Origin: Deltaproteobacteria bacterium
GTDB taxonomy: Bacteria > Bdellovibrionota_B > Oligoflexia > Oligoflexales > CAIYRB01
Direction: 5' to 3'
DNA length: 64,000 bases
Assembly (NCBI GenBank): GCA_016874735.1
Contig: VGTI01000009.1
Location: 1-64,000, forward strand
Numbering within the stretch: position 1 is the stretch's first letter; every line of letters begins with the position of its first letter. Positions 16,681 to 26,800 of this stretch are shown here, in pieces. The notes under the pieces are model-generated. The model was not told the DNA's origin. It did no database searches and saw nothing but the letters and a program-made list of their open reading frames with translations. A program made the position numbers and the translations under genes.

Positions 16681-19600
16681 TTAATGATGGGATTCGTAAA
16701 TGGCTCTCTCGGTCTCTATCGCGCTCCGGAGTATGTCGGCTCGTTGCTGTTTCAGTGGGCTTGTTTTGGTGAGGGATTTGTATCTGGATAGGTACTCGAG
16801 GGCTAAATCAAATTCTTTTACCTTGAGGGCGACGGCAGCTCTATTGAACGCTAGAATTTCGGTGTCAGTGCCCAGTTCTTTGGCTTTGTCCAGGAGCGCC
16901 GATGCTGCCGGCAAATCGCCCTCAATAGACTTTACTATTGCCAGGTGCAGCGCTGGAGTGCCGTCACCCTTGGCCAAGGCGAGAGCGCGATTTAACGCTG
17001 CTTCAGCCTGATCAAATTGCCTAAATTCCAAGTAAAGTAGACCTAAGTTTAAATAGGCTGCCGCATCACTAGGGTTGGTGGCAATCGCAGCTTCAAAAAA
17101 GCCGCGAGCTACACCGTAGTCAGCCCGCAAGGTCGCAGCCACGCCCTGGAGCGTGAGGGCGTCACTATCGGCTGGACTCTTGGCACTGAAAGCTCCCAAA
17201 ATACTGTCCACCGCATCGAGATTGCCGGTAAGTAGATGCGCCGCGGCGAGTATCTTTCTGGCATTGGCATTTTTGGGGTCACTGCCGAGGACTCGCATGA
17301 GATCGGGTATTGATTTTTGTGCTTGGCCTAGGGCTATCTCTGAGAGTGATTTCTGTAGTTTAGCATTGGTGTCATTTGGCAGGGTGCGCAGGGTGTCGAT
17401 GGCCTGTTTTTGCTCGCGTATGGCAATACCCACCAGACGATCGGGGCGCACCTCGCGGTCCAGCCTGTAGAGAATGCCCTGGGCTCCCCCGGTGTCGGTT
17501 GCACTGCGATAGGCGAGGAAGAGCGGTGGCGCGTAGAGTTCGCGGAACTCGCCGCCTTTGGCACCTGAGGCCACCTTCTGACGGGCAAAGCGGGCCCAAG
17601 GTGACATATTTGCTGTGGATTCGGCAAGTTTAGCGGCGGCAGTGTAACTGCGCGCAGCTTTTTCCTGCGCGACCAGTGCCTCTTGTTCCCAGGTGTCCTT
17701 TGTATTTGCATTGTCGCGTGACTTAGAAGCTACCTCTGGGGCAGCGAATAGACCTGCAGCCAGGGATTCATTGAGTCGAGCCTCCAGAATGTGGGAAGCG
17801 ATACTAAACTCCGTGTCACCTGCGCCGCGTACATCTTCTAGGGCAGTAGCAATGCCCTTGATGGCATTGCTTTTGGTCCGGATGTCTACGCTAAATTTCT
17901 CGACATTTGTGGCGAGGCGTCCAAGAAAGGGGAGGCTTTCTTCGTATACTAAGTTAAACATTGATGCGGCCAAGCTACGTGCAAAGGCTCCATTTTGATC
18001 TCTTGACTTATGTCTTTGCGACATCCTTTTGAGGGTTTGCCAGTAGTTTTTGCGATTCTCAAGGTCTACGGGGCTAAGTGTTGGGGGTTTTGCGGCAATT
18101 AAACGCTCCCCACCACGGTCTGGCTGCAGAATATCACTGTAATTCTGTCGCGACTGATTGCTTATAGTGGTGGGTTGTAACTGCCTGCCGCTTTCCATCA
18201 GAGCTAGATCAGCTCTCGGGTCATGGGAGAAATTGCGGGCAAAAGTCGCAAACATCAGACTTGCCTGCTGATGATTGCCGGCCGCTCTGGCGGCGACGGC
18301 GCTATTGTACAGCGCGGTAGGCACTCGAGCATCGGATGGAAAAGAGTTCACAAACTGCTGATACCAACTGACGGCTTCCGCAAAATTGAAAATTTGGGCG
18401 TTTGCGTCAGCGATCAGAAGCTGTAGATTGGCTCTCGACGCCGCGTTGGTTTTTTTTGCCATAAATTGAGTGGCGTACTGAGTTGCATCAAGGTAGAGAC
18501 CTGCCTTTAGTAGGGCAACCACGGCGTTATAGGTCACTGTTTCTTCTTCAGAGTCACTGGGGAACCTAGTATTAAAAGCTTTAGATAGTTTGGCTGCGTT
18601 TTTATATTCCGCCTTAGTCAGAGTGCTTTTGATCCGCTCTAACATGGCACGCCTGAGATGCCCCGACACGGTGGGCAGCACCGTGGATTGGGTGGTCGCC
18701 AGGGTCGCTTCGAAGCGTTCACACCATAAGATAATTTCTTCCCAGGCCGATTGTTTTTGGTAATCTTCGAGTAGTCTCAGCAGTGCGAGCTGGCCGCTGG
18801 TGGTCTCTGGGAACTCTGAAGCCAGACGTCCAAGGCGTTCGGCCGCTAGACCTAGTTGCCCGTATGTGATCATGAGCTCTGCCACCTGTAGTTTGGCGGC
18901 TGCTTGTACGGATTCGTGAGGAACAAAAATGGGGGAGTCATCGATAATCTGCATCAGTTGTCTGATCTCAGCTGGTAATTCTTGTGCCTCTGCTGGGCCG
19001 TCTGTCGGCCTTTTGGGGACATTCACGGCTACAAGGATTTGTTGCTCGGTCATGGCCTTTAGCCAGGCCTCCCGATAGTGTGTACCTTGATCTGTTTTGC
19101 TTTTGGCAACCTGCAAATACTGCTGCACAGCGTCCCGGTGGTTCCCGATTTTGGCAAGAGCTGCAGCGTAGGTGAAACGGACGTCATAGGCGGAATGACC
19201 GGTTGGGAATTGTCCCAAATACATGGCCAAAATTTCTGCCGCTGCGGCAAGCAGGGCGCGATTGCCCGTATTGGAGCCGTCTTCGAGTAAAGTGAGGCCA
19301 TATCTCTTAAGGGCTCTTTCGACGGCCCGCTGACTAGCATTGAGAACCTGATCCTCGCCCTCAAAGTTCTGGCGCCAAGCGCTGTCGCCAAGGTGTTGGG
19401 CTACCATATCACGCAGAGTATCTAGGATACGTTCGGGATCTTTTGCCGCGTAGCTCCATACGAGTAACTGCTCATATACTGCTGCGTTGTCTGGATTGTT
19501 GGGATCGTCGTGCGCAAGTCTGAGGTAGGCCTTGGCAGCACCAGCAAGGTCTTGGGCGGCAACTAGCCGCGTCGCAAGGCGGTTCAAGTAGATTTTAAGG

Positions 19601-20562
19601 CTAGCTGTCGCACCCACGGTTTGGAAGTAATTTGCAGCTTGCTCGATGTCATTTTGCTCTGCCCAGATAAACGCAAGGTCTGCCAGTAATGCCTTGGCTA
19701 AATTGTACCGAGACATTCTTGGTTTTTGTTGTCCGAGAAATGTGACTGCCTGTTGCATCTCGCTGATGGATCGTTGCACCTCAACTTGTTGCTCGGCCAG
19801 TGATCCTCTTAGTGTGATCATGCGTAGCCAGGCAATCTTATACAAAGCATATGGCTTGGCAACCCGGTTGCTAGATTGGGCAGCTTTACTTAATGCTGCA
19901 AAGGCACTGGGCCAATCACGACGGTGGTAGAAATAATCGCCCATCGCAAGATGCGTGAGCGGTATCCAAGTTGATTTGGGGTAACGATTTTGGAATAACT
20001 GATAAAGTGTGGGGGCATTATCATTCATGGCACGGACTGAACTCGTAATGACTCCGTAAGAGGCTGCGTCAGTCCCTGCTAGATCCGGGAATTCCGAAAT
20101 CGCTCGCCTAAAAGTTGAGAGTGCGCTGCGGAGTTCTGGCGCGTTACCGTAATATGGGGGTTTAGGAACGGCGTCTTTTTTGCTGCACCGACTAAGACGA
20201 TCTGAGATCTGATGGCGCTGCTCTTGAATTAGAGCATGTTTTTGCAGATATAGATTACCGAGCTTAATGAGGCTGACATGCCTCTTGTACCCGGTGACAT
20301 CTGGGTCTGAAAGATTATGCTCGTGTTCGATAACCTCTTGGCTTATTTCTGCGATTTTTGAGCTCAAATCTTCTTGGCTAACCGCTCCGTCGACCGGGTT
20401 CATGTAATCAATGAATTCCTCAATATCCGGTGAGCAATGAGCCAGTGGTAGATAGGTTTGCCCGAGAGTGAATGCTGCGGCGGCAGCGACATGGCTCCAC
20501 GTCGTGGGTCCTAATGCCAACCACGTGAAATAGACTAGGTTGTACTTGGTTTTGCTAAACAA
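16681..20562 (-). CDS. Large exported TPR protein (GltD/AgnA-like in layout)
   Basis: This 1293-residue protein has an N-terminal hydrophobic export segment (YFTWLALG...VAAAAAFTLG) and then TPR-type helical hairpins over nearly the full length. Clear units include KAQSSNRVAKPYALYKIAWL, AVQQYLQVAKS, and near the C-terminus SDAAAYLNLGLLYLEFRQFDQAEAALNRAL. It is probably periplasmic, with a scaffold role. Long TPR proteins of this shape occur in myxobacterial gliding/envelope machines, but the match is by architecture only. The start is TTG 20562, the only choice that keeps the signal segment; its ribosome-binding site is weak. It lies 13 bp after the OmpA-like lipoprotein gene and 37 bp before the RND pump, so all are probably one transcript. 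Confidence 0.75.
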   Translation of the reverse strand: MFSKTKYNLVYFTWLALGPTTWSHVAAAAAFTLGQTYLPLAHCSPDIEEFIDYMNPVDGAVSQEDLSSKIAEISQEVIEHEHNLSDPDVTGYKRHVSLIKLGNLYLQKHALIQEQRHQISDRLSRCSKKDAVPKPPYYGNAPELRSALSTFRRAISEFPDLAGTDAASYGVITSSVRAMNDNAPTLYQLFQNRYPKSTWIPLTHLAMGDYFYHRRDWPSAFAALSKAAQSSNRVAKPYALYKIAWLRMITLRGSLAEQQVEVQRSISEMQQAVTFLGQQKPRMSRYNLAKALLADLAFIWAEQNDIEQAANYFQTVGATASLKIYLNRLATRLVAAQDLAGAAKAYLRLAHDDPNNPDNAAVYEQLLVWSYAAKDPERILDTLRDMVAQHLGDSAWRQNFEGEDQVLNASQRAVERALKRYGLTLLEDGSNTGNRALLAAAAEILAMYLGQFPTGHSAYDVRFTYAAALAKIGNHRDAVQQYLQVAKSKTDQGTHYREAWLKAMTEQQILVAVNVPKRPTDGPAEAQELPAEIRQLMQIIDDSPIFVPHESVQAAAKLQVAELMITYGQLGLAAERLGRLASEFPETTSGQLALLRLLEDYQKQSAWEEIILWCERFEATLATTQSTVLPTVSGHLRRAMLERIKSTLTKAEYKNAAKLSKAFNTRFPSDSEEETVTYNAVVALLKAGLYLDATQYATQFMAKKTNAASRANLQLLIADANAQIFNFAEAVSWYQQFVNSFPSDARVPTALYNSAVAARAAGNHQQASLMFATFARNFSHDPRADLALMESGRQLQPTTISNQSRQNYSDILQPDRGGERLIAAKPPTLSPVDLENRKNYWQTLKRMSQRHKSRDQNGAFARSLAASMFNLVYEESLPFLGRLATNVEKFSVDIRTKSNAIKGIATALEDVRGAGDTEFSIASHILEARLNESLAAGLFAAPEVASKSRDNANTKDTWEQEALVAQEKAARSYTAAAKLAESTANMSPWARFARQKVASGAKGGEFRELYAPPLFLAYRSATDTGGAQGILYRLDREVRPDRLVGIAIREQKQAIDTLRTLPNDTNAKLQKSLSEIALGQAQKSIPDLMRVLGSDPKNANARKILAAAHLLTGNLDAVDSILGAFSAKSPADSDALTLQGVAATLRADYGVARGFFEAAIATNPSDAAAYLNLGLLYLEFRQFDQAEAALNRALALAKGDGTPALHLAIVKSIEGDLPAASALLDKAKELGTDTEILAFNRAAVALKVKEFDLALEYLSRYKSLTKTSPLKQQRADILRSAIETERAIYESHH

Positions 20563-20575
20563 TCACCGGGACTTT

Positions 20576-22090
20576 CTACTGAGTTTTTTGAGTTTCTTTA
20601 AAGATAGGGCTTACTTCTACTCTGCGACTTAGTTCACAATCGTAAATGCCGCATGCGCCTTCGGTATGGTCTTTGCGCTCGATCGGGTTGATATTGCCTA
20701 GGCCGTCAATACTGATTTGATCTGGCGGCCAAATATTGAAGTCTGCAATCAGAGTGCGGATCAGGTCTGCGCGAATCCGACTAATTTTTTTATTGGCCTG
20801 CTGCGTTGCGGCGGGGTTCATCCTAAGGCTTGGGACGGAGTATCCAATGACCGCTAACCGTGCTGTCGTTGCCGATTCAGGCAATTCGGCTAGCAGTACC
20901 TCGGCATAGGTTCTAAGCATGATCTTTGCTCGCGGCAGGCTTGATTTGCTCAGGTTGCCCTCGCCGCTTGGGAAGCGTATTCCCGAGGCTTTGTTGAGAA
21001 TGAGTCGACCGCGATCATCGATAGCATGAGCTGCGCCCAATTTGGCGAAGGCGTTTCTTAGTGCCTTAACAAAGCCCTGCTGCGAGGTAGTGGTTTTTTT
21101 CTGGTTCGTCAGGTTGGTCGGTAGTTCTGGAGTCATGAGCGTTTCGTCTGAAGGCTGCTGAGCGATTCGCGCGACTTCTCTTTTATGCGTCTCTTGCGCG
21201 GGTTGAGGCGGTGGTAAGTCGGTGGTGTTTAAAATGAAGCTCAGGCGATCGAAATCATTGATAGGCTTGATAGTCCACTTGGGAGCCGCTATCCCCGTGC
21301 TACTCTGCGAAAGCATGGACGAGGTTTTTAGTTCGTCGCCATTGAGCGGGGAAGGTTTCATGGGAGGCAACCTTGGTCGCTCCGATTGCGTCCTTGGCTC
21401 TGGTGACGGTTCGGTGAGCTGGATGGTTGGCTCGGCCACCTGCCTCTGGGGCTCAATCGCAGTGGCCGATGAGTGAACGCAATGCCATCCACGCGCCATA
21501 TCCTTAGCTACGGTACCGATACTGATATTGCCTCCGCCGCGGAGCAGGGCTTTTGCTTGATTGGCATTTTTGGAGTCCTCATTTAATGACCAGATGAGGC
21601 TATATTTCGGAAACGGGCCGAAGCTAGCTATGCGATCCGTCAGTCCAAGAAGTCCCGATTGTCTGATGGTACCCGACGGTGTCAGGAATGCGCTGTTTAG
21701 CTCTGCTTCAGTCGGTAGGCGCCAGCCATCCATACCGCTCCATTGGCCTAGCTTTTCACACGCAGATTTTGCTTCGCTCCAGGTGAGATATTCTCGCGCC
21801 TCGCGAAAGCCATCTTGCCCAGGGGCGCGGCTGCTCCAGATGAGCCCCGTGCTGGCGTCTTTGTACGCGCATTGCACCTCATCGTTGACATCGCTCAATT
21901 GCGATGGGCATTGCTGACGAGTCTTGCCATCCGTGCTGGTGCTAAGATCGAGCCATCCGGGTACGCTCATTTGTGTACCACTAGCAGTGTCTTGCGCTGA
22001 CTTTTTGTGCATACATGCAAGAAGACCGAGGCAAGTAATGCAGACTTGCGTGACCAAAATAACGTGGTGACGATTGAATGTAGTTGTCAT
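20576..22090 (-). CDS. Lcl/DUF1566-type and OmpA-like lipoprotein
   Basis: This 504-residue protein has lipoprotein signal TCLGLLAC (Cys ~26). Residues ~45-205 match the Lcl C-terminal/DUF1566 pattern: DASTGLIWS, YLTWSEAKSACEKLG, WRLPTEAELNSAF, and a closing GWHCV. A Pro/Ser-rich linker (~210-335) leads to an OmpA/MotB-like C-terminal domain: a LSKSSLPRAKIMLRTYAEVL helix, then VIGYSVPS, ISRIRADLIRTLI, and a final CELSRRVEV in place of NRRVE. The OmpA-like part should bind peptidoglycan, tethering the outer membrane. The fusion of an Lcl-type domain with OmpA is unusual. It is first in the probable operon running to 11734 and has a good promoter at 22170-22198. Confidence 0.75.
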   Translation of the reverse strand: MTTTFNRHHVILVTQVCITCLGLLACMHKKSAQDTASGTQMSVPGWLDLSTSTDGKTRQQCPSQLSDVNDEVQCAYKDASTGLIWSSRAPGQDGFREAREYLTWSEAKSACEKLGQWSGMDGWRLPTEAELNSAFLTPSGTIRQSGLLGLTDRIASFGPFPKYSLIWSLNEDSKNANQAKALLRGGGNISIGTVAKDMARGWHCVHSSATAIEPQRQVAEPTIQLTEPSPEPRTQSERPRLPPMKPSPLNGDELKTSSMLSQSSTGIAAPKWTIKPINDFDRLSFILNTTDLPPPQPAQETHKREVARIAQQPSDETLMTPELPTNLTNQKKTTTSQQGFVKALRNAFAKLGAAHAIDDRGRLILNKASGIRFPSGEGNLSKSSLPRAKIMLRTYAEVLLAELPESATTARLAVIGYSVPSLRMNPAATQQANKKISRIRADLIRTLIADFNIWPPDQISIDGLGNINPIERKDHTEGACGIYDCELSRRVEVSPIFKETQKTQ

Positions 22091-22169
22091 GCTGCGCTTG
22101 GACTAATTGTTTGAACTTACGAAGGAGTGGCTAGCCGGGAGGGCACTTAAAAAGTATAATGTTTATAAT

Positions 22170-22198
22170 ATTATATGTTTTAATCTTGCCACGGGCAA
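22170..22198 (-). promoter_or_regulatory. Sigma70-type promoter of the TPR/RND operon
   Basis: On the minus strand a consensus -10 TATAAT (22170-22175) lies 17 bp from a -35 TTGCCC (22193-22198). The -10 is about 80 bp upstream of the lipoprotein ATG at 22090, in an AT-rich divergent intergenic region. Confidence 0.65.
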
Positions 22199-22270
22199 CG
22201 TGTATTCCGCAGGTATGAAGCAACTGTCTTTAGTAGTGGCCCTGGTCGTCCGGTCGTCCGGTCGTTTGGT

Positions 22271-23839
22271 ATGATGGTCAACTTGACAAGAAAATACGTC
22301 GCAATATTGCATGTAGCCAGCACTTTGCTGGCGTTCACGATCGTATTCACCTGCGAGGCAAAAGCTGCTAATCAAATTTGGCCTACCTCCTATCTGCGCA
22401 TAATTTGGAACGATCAAGCTAAACCGATTAATTTGCGAGGGGATCCCGAGGTATTAGGCAAATCTTGTGGTGCAGTCGGTGCTGCACTTGGACCAGGCAA
22501 GGGACCGTGGGGATTTGGGCTCTTCCCGAAATTTGGATGTTTTACCAATGGCCGTTTGATCGGTGGAGCTGAGGGTAGTTCAGCGTGGATATTGATGGTT
22601 GAGGAGGGTGACAAGGTCACTGACTTCAGCCTCATGGTGGATCCAGGTTCAGTGGGAGCACCGGGAGATGCTCAGTCGCAACTTGGCGAGGTCGGGCGTC
22701 TGAGACTGCCGAGTTCCCCTTGGCTGGTTGAGTTTGTGCACGACCCCGAATTTGTGAATCTCCTGGCCTTAGCTCTGCTGGTGCGTTTGCCTGTGGTCGC
22801 TATGTTTGAGGATCCGCATGCGATCCTCAGTGGCGGCTACTTGAAGGTTGGCAGCGATGCGGTGGGAGGGCTAAAAACGCCGGCGCGCTTGCAGCTATTT
22901 AAGGCCAAAGTAGGCAATAGCTGGGTCTTAGAAGAGCAGGCGCCGGCCCTACTTGAGAGTACTGAGGAGGGTGAAGTCTGGCATTTCAGTGATGCAACTA
23001 CGCCGCTACCAGGTAATGGCACGATGATACTAGCCAAGCCGATTGGTCCTGGGGCGCCCGAATACACTAGGATCGTATCCGCCTTATCTAAGCGCTATAA
23101 AACTTTACTGCAAAACCGCAAGAGTAGTTTTAAAGCTGGCCAGTCACTTAAAGATTCACTTTTGCGGCAATCGACGGCGTCGGGGTACGTGGGGCTGCGC
23201 TTTGCTAAGTCGCTCGTAAGTCGGCGTGATGATCTTTTGGTCGGTGCCAAAATGATGGGAGTTTTAACAGAACTCCGCAGTGGACCGATGAAAGGGTTCA
23301 GGCTTTATTACGACAGTATTCCGCGGGTAAGTAAAGATCTACAGGGGCAGCAATTTTTTTACGAATCGAGTCATTTGATCGCTGGCTACGGTTTCATATT
23401 TGAGCCTAATATCCTACTCGACAGGATAGACATCGCACCTAAAATAGGCGGATGGCGGCTTAGCGCACGGCTTCCCTTAATTAATGAGATCGGTGGGATT
23501 GAGATTCTAGACTTTAGCGCTGCGAACCGATTTAGTTTTGGCGTCGAGGCTCGCGGAGAAATGATCCGTTACGGATGGGTGGCCACTGGTTGGGTAGCCC
23601 AGGATATCACGGCCGGGCGATTAACAAAGCGCTTGGGCCAAAGTGCGGTGTCGCAGCGGATCGGATTTGACGGATTCGCGCCCGGTATTAAATTAGGCCA
23701 TGAGCGTGACCATATCAATTTGTCGTTTCTTGGATTTTGGTACCGCGAAGATACGCGCATGGACATTGAGGTTCCCAGCGGCTTTGTCGTGCGGACCATC
23801 GCGAGCTACGGTGGCGCTGGAATATCGATCGCTTGGTAG
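22271..23839 (+). CDS. Probable outer-membrane beta-barrel protein, unknown family
   Basis: This 522-residue protein has a Sec signal peptide (LLAFTIVFTCEAKA, cleavage before ANQIW). The first half is a soluble, Gly-rich domain. From about residue 300 alternating hydrophobic/polar strands appear (GGWRLSARLPLI, NRFSFGVEARGEMIRYGWVATGWVAQD, HINLSFLGFWYRED). The protein ends in GGAGISIAW, a C-terminal aromatic typical of BAM substrates. I do not recognise the family. It begins with two ATGs (22271/22274) and a weak ribosome-binding site beside an 8-bp tandem repeat (GGTCGTCC at 22244-22266). It is divergent from the TPR/RND operon, and its stop lies 3 bp from that of the converging giant gene. 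Confidence 0.65.
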   Translation: MMVNLTRKYVAILHVASTLLAFTIVFTCEAKAANQIWPTSYLRIIWNDQAKPINLRGDPEVLGKSCGAVGAALGPGKGPWGFGLFPKFGCFTNGRLIGGAEGSSAWILMVEEGDKVTDFSLMVDPGSVGAPGDAQSQLGEVGRLRLPSSPWLVEFVHDPEFVNLLALALLVRLPVVAMFEDPHAILSGGYLKVGSDAVGGLKTPARLQLFKAKVGNSWVLEEQAPALLESTEEGEVWHFSDATTPLPGNGTMILAKPIGPGAPEYTRIVSALSKRYKTLLQNRKSSFKAGQSLKDSLLRQSTASGYVGLRFAKSLVSRRDDLLVGAKMMGVLTELRSGPMKGFRLYYDSIPRVSKDLQGQQFFYESSHLIAGYGFIFEPNILLDRIDIAPKIGGWRLSARLPLINEIGGIEILDFSAANRFSFGVEARGEMIRYGWVATGWVAQDITAGRLTKRLGQSAVSQRIGFDGFAPGIKLGHERDHINLSFLGFWYREDTRMDIEVPSGFVVRTIASYGGAGISIAW

Positions 23840-23842
23840 ATT

Positions 23843-26800
23843 TTAGTCGGCCTCAATTGACACACAGTAGAGGCGCGCCTCTTTGTCACAAGTCTGCGTG
23901 GCATTTGACAGCCAGGTTGTGACTAGACTGCCCGCCGAACCGTAAGTCCCCGAGTCTCCGGAGTTACTCAAACCCCATTGGCTACAGTGGTTAGCTGTTG
24001 CGGTGCCGTCAGTATTGGATCCAGTCCACACTCTAGCAGTGGTTTGTGCAAAGGTGTCGTCGTAGCTCACAGCGTTGCTTAAATTAACGGCAGCAAATAG
24101 TCCAGACGATCCAGCGATGATGAGGTCGCCGTTGAGATTGCGGACATCGTTGCCTGAGCTAATAAAGTTGATGCGGGTACCAGCACTGGACGTATCGTCA
24201 CCGATGACAGCTCGCCAAGTGTAGTTGGCAATGACGAGATCGCCTCGAGTTTGACACAAAGCGTCCGTGGCGCTCGGGGAGCCACTCAGACCACCTAGAT
24301 TGCCGCTGTATTTGGTACTCGTCACAAACATGATGTGAGCTGCCGTTGATGTATGGGCCCTTACGGCTGATCCGGTGCGCATATAAGTAGCCGCCAGTCT
24401 TAGTCCACTGTAAACACAAACGGTGTACTGATAGAGCGCCCCAGGTTTGCCCGTGGCATCAGTGAAGCTTCCGGAAGTGAATGGTGTCGTACTGCCATCG
24501 TAGGTCTTGATTACCGTGCCCTGACTGCAGGTGGGAGGCGTGTTGCCTAGCATGCGCCGCACTTCGGCCTTGGTCCAATTAAGTGTACTTGCTGGGAATG
24601 TCACATCCACGGTGATATCGCCTCCGGTGCCGTTCTCCGGAGTTGATGCCGTGAACGACGTGAGCGGCTGCAGTGACTTACTGACACAGTAAAAACGCTG
24701 ACTATTGTCACAAGTGCTGAGTCCGCTATAGGCCCAACTAGCGCTGGTAGTGGTAGCATTGCCTCTTGCACCGTTAGCTGAAGCTGACGCGGAACACCAG
24801 TTACTGCACGATGCGGCGTCGGAGCGCGTACCCGTTGCCGTGCTGCCGGTCCATGCGGACCCACTGTGCTGAGTGCCAGTTGCATCGTAGCTCAGGGGCT
24901 GAGATAGTGCTCCGCCATGCCAGAGGTCCCTGTAGTCGTGTGCCACGAGAGCTGGAGAGGCTTGCGTGCTGTAAACCGGTCCTGCTATTGGTGCGCGACC
25001 AGCGGCTTCTTTGCTGTCGTCAGACAGTAATGCGACCCAGGAGAGTTTGTCATCAAAGTTGGCTCCCTCAGATTGGCAGGTGCTATCGGCAGTGCTAACG
25101 CCTCCGATGTTGCCTGAGGTCGTTGATGAGGTGACAAAAGCGAATTGCGCTGTGGAAGTCGTAGCGCTGCCTGATGTGGCCGTACCCATTTGGTTGTTCC
25201 CATTATTAAAGGCGCAAACGCGGTAACTGTAGGTTTGGCCAGCTGATCCCAATTGGTCGCGGATAGTCGCTGCGGAATTTGCTACCACCAGGGCTGGGTC
25301 GACAGTTAGGAGGACCGTGCCTGTGCAGTCAGCGGGTGGGGTGACCCCGACGGCGCTATACACGTTCACGGTGTGGAAGTTGGAAACGCTGCTTGGGAAG
25401 GTGATCGTGAGTTCGTTGGCTCTGCCGTAGATCCGGCTAGCGCTGCAGCAGGTCCGTGCCTCGATGGCAAACGTCGTAGGTTGAAGAGAATCGATGGCGA
25501 TATTTTTATTGGTACCTAAGGATCCGGCTGCCGTGGTGCCGGGAAGCGTGAGTGTCGCGGCATTACCAGCATCGTCCTTAATCGAGCCTCCATTTAATGA
25601 TAGAGCCGTCGTCGATGCATAGTTGAGATCTCCGGCCTGATCTCCAGAGGCTGTGTTCGGTCCCTCGACCAAATATGTGAATGTTAAGGTGCCGGTGCCA
25701 GAGCCCGATGTGTAGACCGCATAGCGCGTGGATGGAGTCACGTTTAACTCGATTCGTGGTTGGCCTGTGACGTAAACGGTTTCGCTAAAAGATACGGTGA
25801 TCGGTATAGCTTTACCTAAACCATAAGTGGCGTCCGTTAGCGTTGAGCTAACGTTGGAAACGGTGGCACTCGTAGTATCGATGGTGATTTGAGACAGGTC
25901 CCCGAGCGCGCTACCACCTGCGGTTGCCGGTAGGGTGAGTGAGGCATTGGTGCCATGTGCATCGGTGATCGAGCCGCCGTTTAGCGTCAGAGCGGCAGTC
26001 GAGCTGTAGTTCAGTATGCCTGCCGTGTCGCCAGACTGTACCGTGTAGCGGAAGGTGAGCTTATTCGTACCACTACCCGACTGGTACGTTGCCGATTGAG
26101 CGGGAGATGTGTTGAGTGCTAGCAGCGGATTTCCGGACACAGTCATGATGTCACTGTAGCTAACAACTATGTCTATATCTTTACCAGTGCTGTAGGCTCC
26201 GTTGGGTTGCGTGGCAATGACAGAGGTTGGTGATGGTAAGCTCGATTCTACGACAATATTAGTACTGTAAAGACCATTGCTAGCTGTCGCTGGTAAGGTC
26301 AAGGAAGCTGCGTTACCAGCCAAATCAGCGATTGTACCACTGAGGCTGCTCGTGGCTACGTAGTCTAAGCGCCCGGCGGTGTCACCGGCCTGAACCGTGT
26401 AGGTAAAGGTAAGGGTGCTGGTCCCGCTGCCAGAACTGTAGCTGGCAGTCCTGTTGGTTGGCGTCGTATTCAGCGTGATTGTTGGTGTTCCGGTGACGCT
26501 GACGGCCTCAGTGAAATTAACGTCGATACTAATCGTAGAACCTAATCCATAATTGCCGCTAGCGGTGCTCGTGGATACAGAAGAAACGCTCGGTGCCGCA
26601 GTGTCGTAATTGCGTGTTAGATTTGTGGCGGCCGTATTACTATTGCCAGCAGCGTCCGTCGCAACGGCTGAGGTGACACTAACTGTGACCGTGCCATTCG
26701 CAGTAGGTGTGACGTCAAATGTGTAACTTGAGCCCGAGCCATTAAAATTGGCTAAACTACCGTTAGTTACGGAAATGTCACCGCTGACGAATCCTGTCAC

